Shown one piece after another: positions 5,391-6,231 of a stretch of DNA of 6,231 nt. A program made the translations under genes and the position numbers. The DNA is from an uncultured Aliterella sp. (lineage in GTDB: Bacteria > Cyanobacteriota > Cyanobacteriia > Cyanobacteriales > Chroococcidiopsidaceae). Within the stretch, counting starts at the first letter, position 1, and each line of letters starts with the position of its first letter. The stretch covers positions 1 to 6,231 of the forward strand of contig CAJQOK010000297.1 of assembly GCA_905479905.1 (NCBI GenBank), in the 5' to 3' direction. The notes under the pieces were generated by a model. The model saw nothing but the letters and a program-made list of their open reading frames with translations, had not been told where the DNA came from and made no database searches.

Positions 5391-6231
5391 ATATAAATTT
5401 GTCTGAAATCATACCTATCATAGGTATAAATGTATCAATAAAGACTCAGCAATTGTTAGCGCAAACGCCAGGGATAGATGTAACGCAACCAAGGGAAGCA
5501 GTAGAAAATAGTGTTAATTACGCCCAAAATATTCTTCAACAGCTAATAGCATTTATCCCTAACTTGCTTGCAGCCGTAGCAATTTTGCTAATTGGCTTAA
5601 TTGTTGCCTTTATTGCCAAAGCAATAATTAAGGGACTTCTTAATCGTACTAGCATTGATAATCGCATTGCCGCTAGTGTAATGGGTCGTAGCGATCGCGG
5701 TGATTTGCCCAAAGTCGAAGAATTAATCGGTAGTATCGTTTTTTGGATTGTTATCCTATTTACAGTAGTAGCAGTTCTACAAACATTACAGCTAGAAGTA
5801 GTCTCAAGACCTCTTGGTAATTTCCTTAATCAAGTAACCGGATTTTTACCAAAATTATTAGGGGCGTTAATATTTTTAGGTGTTGCTTGGTTAGTAGCAA
5901 CGGTAGTTAAGCTGATAACTACACGCGGATTGCAAGCAGCAAGGTTAGATGAGCGAGTAAATCAACAACCTGCGGGTACGACTCAAGCGCCAAATCAGTT
6001 ATCTCTTAGCGATACGATTGGCAATGCCCTATACTGGTTCATCTTTTTACTATTTCTGATTCCAATTTTGGATACTTTAGGTTTGCAGCAAGCATTACAG
6101 CCTGTGCAAAACCTAGTTAGTGAAATTTTATCAATTTTGCCCAATATCTTAGCTGCGGTGCTAATTGCAGGTGTAGGTTGGTTATTGGCGCAAGTAGTAC
6201 GCCGGATTGTTACAAACTTACTTGCTACTAC
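5387..6231 (+). CDS. Mechanosensitive-channel-type TM-helix repeat membrane protein, N-terminal part (continues past right edge)
   Basis: ATG 5387 opens a frame of 281 complete codons to the window edge; a TAA at 5372 excludes any earlier in-frame start. After a polar N-terminus (about 1-50) come at least five hydrophobic segments (about 56-81, 115-135, 153-178, 211-231, 250-275), so it is an integral membrane protein. Three glycine-containing helices opening with [FI][IL]P.[LI]L start at 56, 153 and 250, exactly 97 residues apart, and the linking helices (IGSIVFW at 114, IGNALYW at 211) keep the same period. This fits the conserved TM-helix repeat family often annotated as mechanosensitive ion channel proteins in cyanobacteria. 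No MscS beta domain is seen in this part, so channel activity is inferred from family naming only. No Shine-Dalgarno sequence lies directly before the start; translation may be coupled to the small ORF at 5340. Confidence 0.85.
   Translation, partial: MNINLSEIIPIIGINVSIKTQQLLAQTPGIDVTQPREAVENSVNYAQNILQQLIAFIPNLLAAVAILLIGLIVAFIAKAIIKGLLNRTSIDNRIAASVMGRSDRGDLPKVEELIGSIVFWIVILFTVVAVLQTLQLEVVSRPLGNFLNQVTGFLPKLLGALIFLGVAWLVATVVKLITTRGLQAARLDERVNQQPAGTTQAPNQLSLSDTIGNALYWFIFLLFLIPILDTLGLQQALQPVQNLVSEILSILPNILAAVLIAGVGWLLAQVVRRIVTNLLAT

Noticed and set aside
405..5698. Nine copies of the palindrome GCGATCGC considered as operator sites
   Set aside because: They are HIP1 octamers, which are overabundant throughout many cyanobacterial genomes and mostly lie inside coding sequence here; they indicate lineage, not regulation.

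Overview
The window reads as cyanobacterial chromosome. It is moderately AT-rich, all gene families present are common in cyanobacteria, and it carries nine perfect copies of the HIP1 octamer GCGATCGC (starting at 405, 1002, 1554, 2449, 3538, 4418, 4521, 5049 and 5691), about one per 0.7 kb. Start codons mostly lack a clear Shine-Dalgarno sequence, as is usual in this phylum. I cannot assign a genus.

Layout, left to right. (1) Positions 1-397, minus strand: the N-terminal 132 residues of a class II glutamine amidotransferase of the EgtC type, running off the left edge. (2) Positions 398-574: a divergent intergenic region with candidate promoter elements and a 14-bp perfect palindrome just upstream of the next gene. 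(3) Positions 575-1942, plus: hen1, the RNA 3'-terminal ribose 2'-O-methyltransferase. (4) Positions 1943-2142: a 200-bp gap holding a start-less open frame (about 1936-2109) that looks like the tail of a lost gene. (5) Positions 2143-4686, plus: pnkp, the three-domain kinase-phosphatase-ligase. (6) Positions 4683-5126, minus: a small SRPBCC-fold protein whose stop codon interlocks with that of pnkp in the palindrome CTAG. (7) Positions 5127-5386: a divergent AT-rich intergenic region with nested inverted repeats, a candidate promoter, a strong AAGGAG and a 16-codon ORF ending in an ATGA overlap with the next start. (8) Positions 5387-6231, plus: the N-terminal 281 residues of a membrane protein of the mechanosensitive-channel TM-helix family, built from a repeat of exactly 97 residues and running off the right edge.

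The functional core is the Pnkp-Hen1 bacterial RNA repair cassette. In the characterised systems, Pnkp heals both ends of a broken RNA (5' kinase, 2',3'-phosphatase) and ligates them. Hen1 binds and activates the Pnkp ligase and methylates the 2'-OH at the break, so the repaired RNA cannot be cut again at that site by a ribotoxin. Every catalytic residue I could align from memory with the Clostridium thermocellum enzymes is present, so the cassette should be functional. It is a known system, and I do not see a wholly new one here. The more unusual points are the gene remnant splitting the two cassette genes, the operator-like dyads, the coupled upstream ORF and the strict 97-residue periodicity of the membrane protein.
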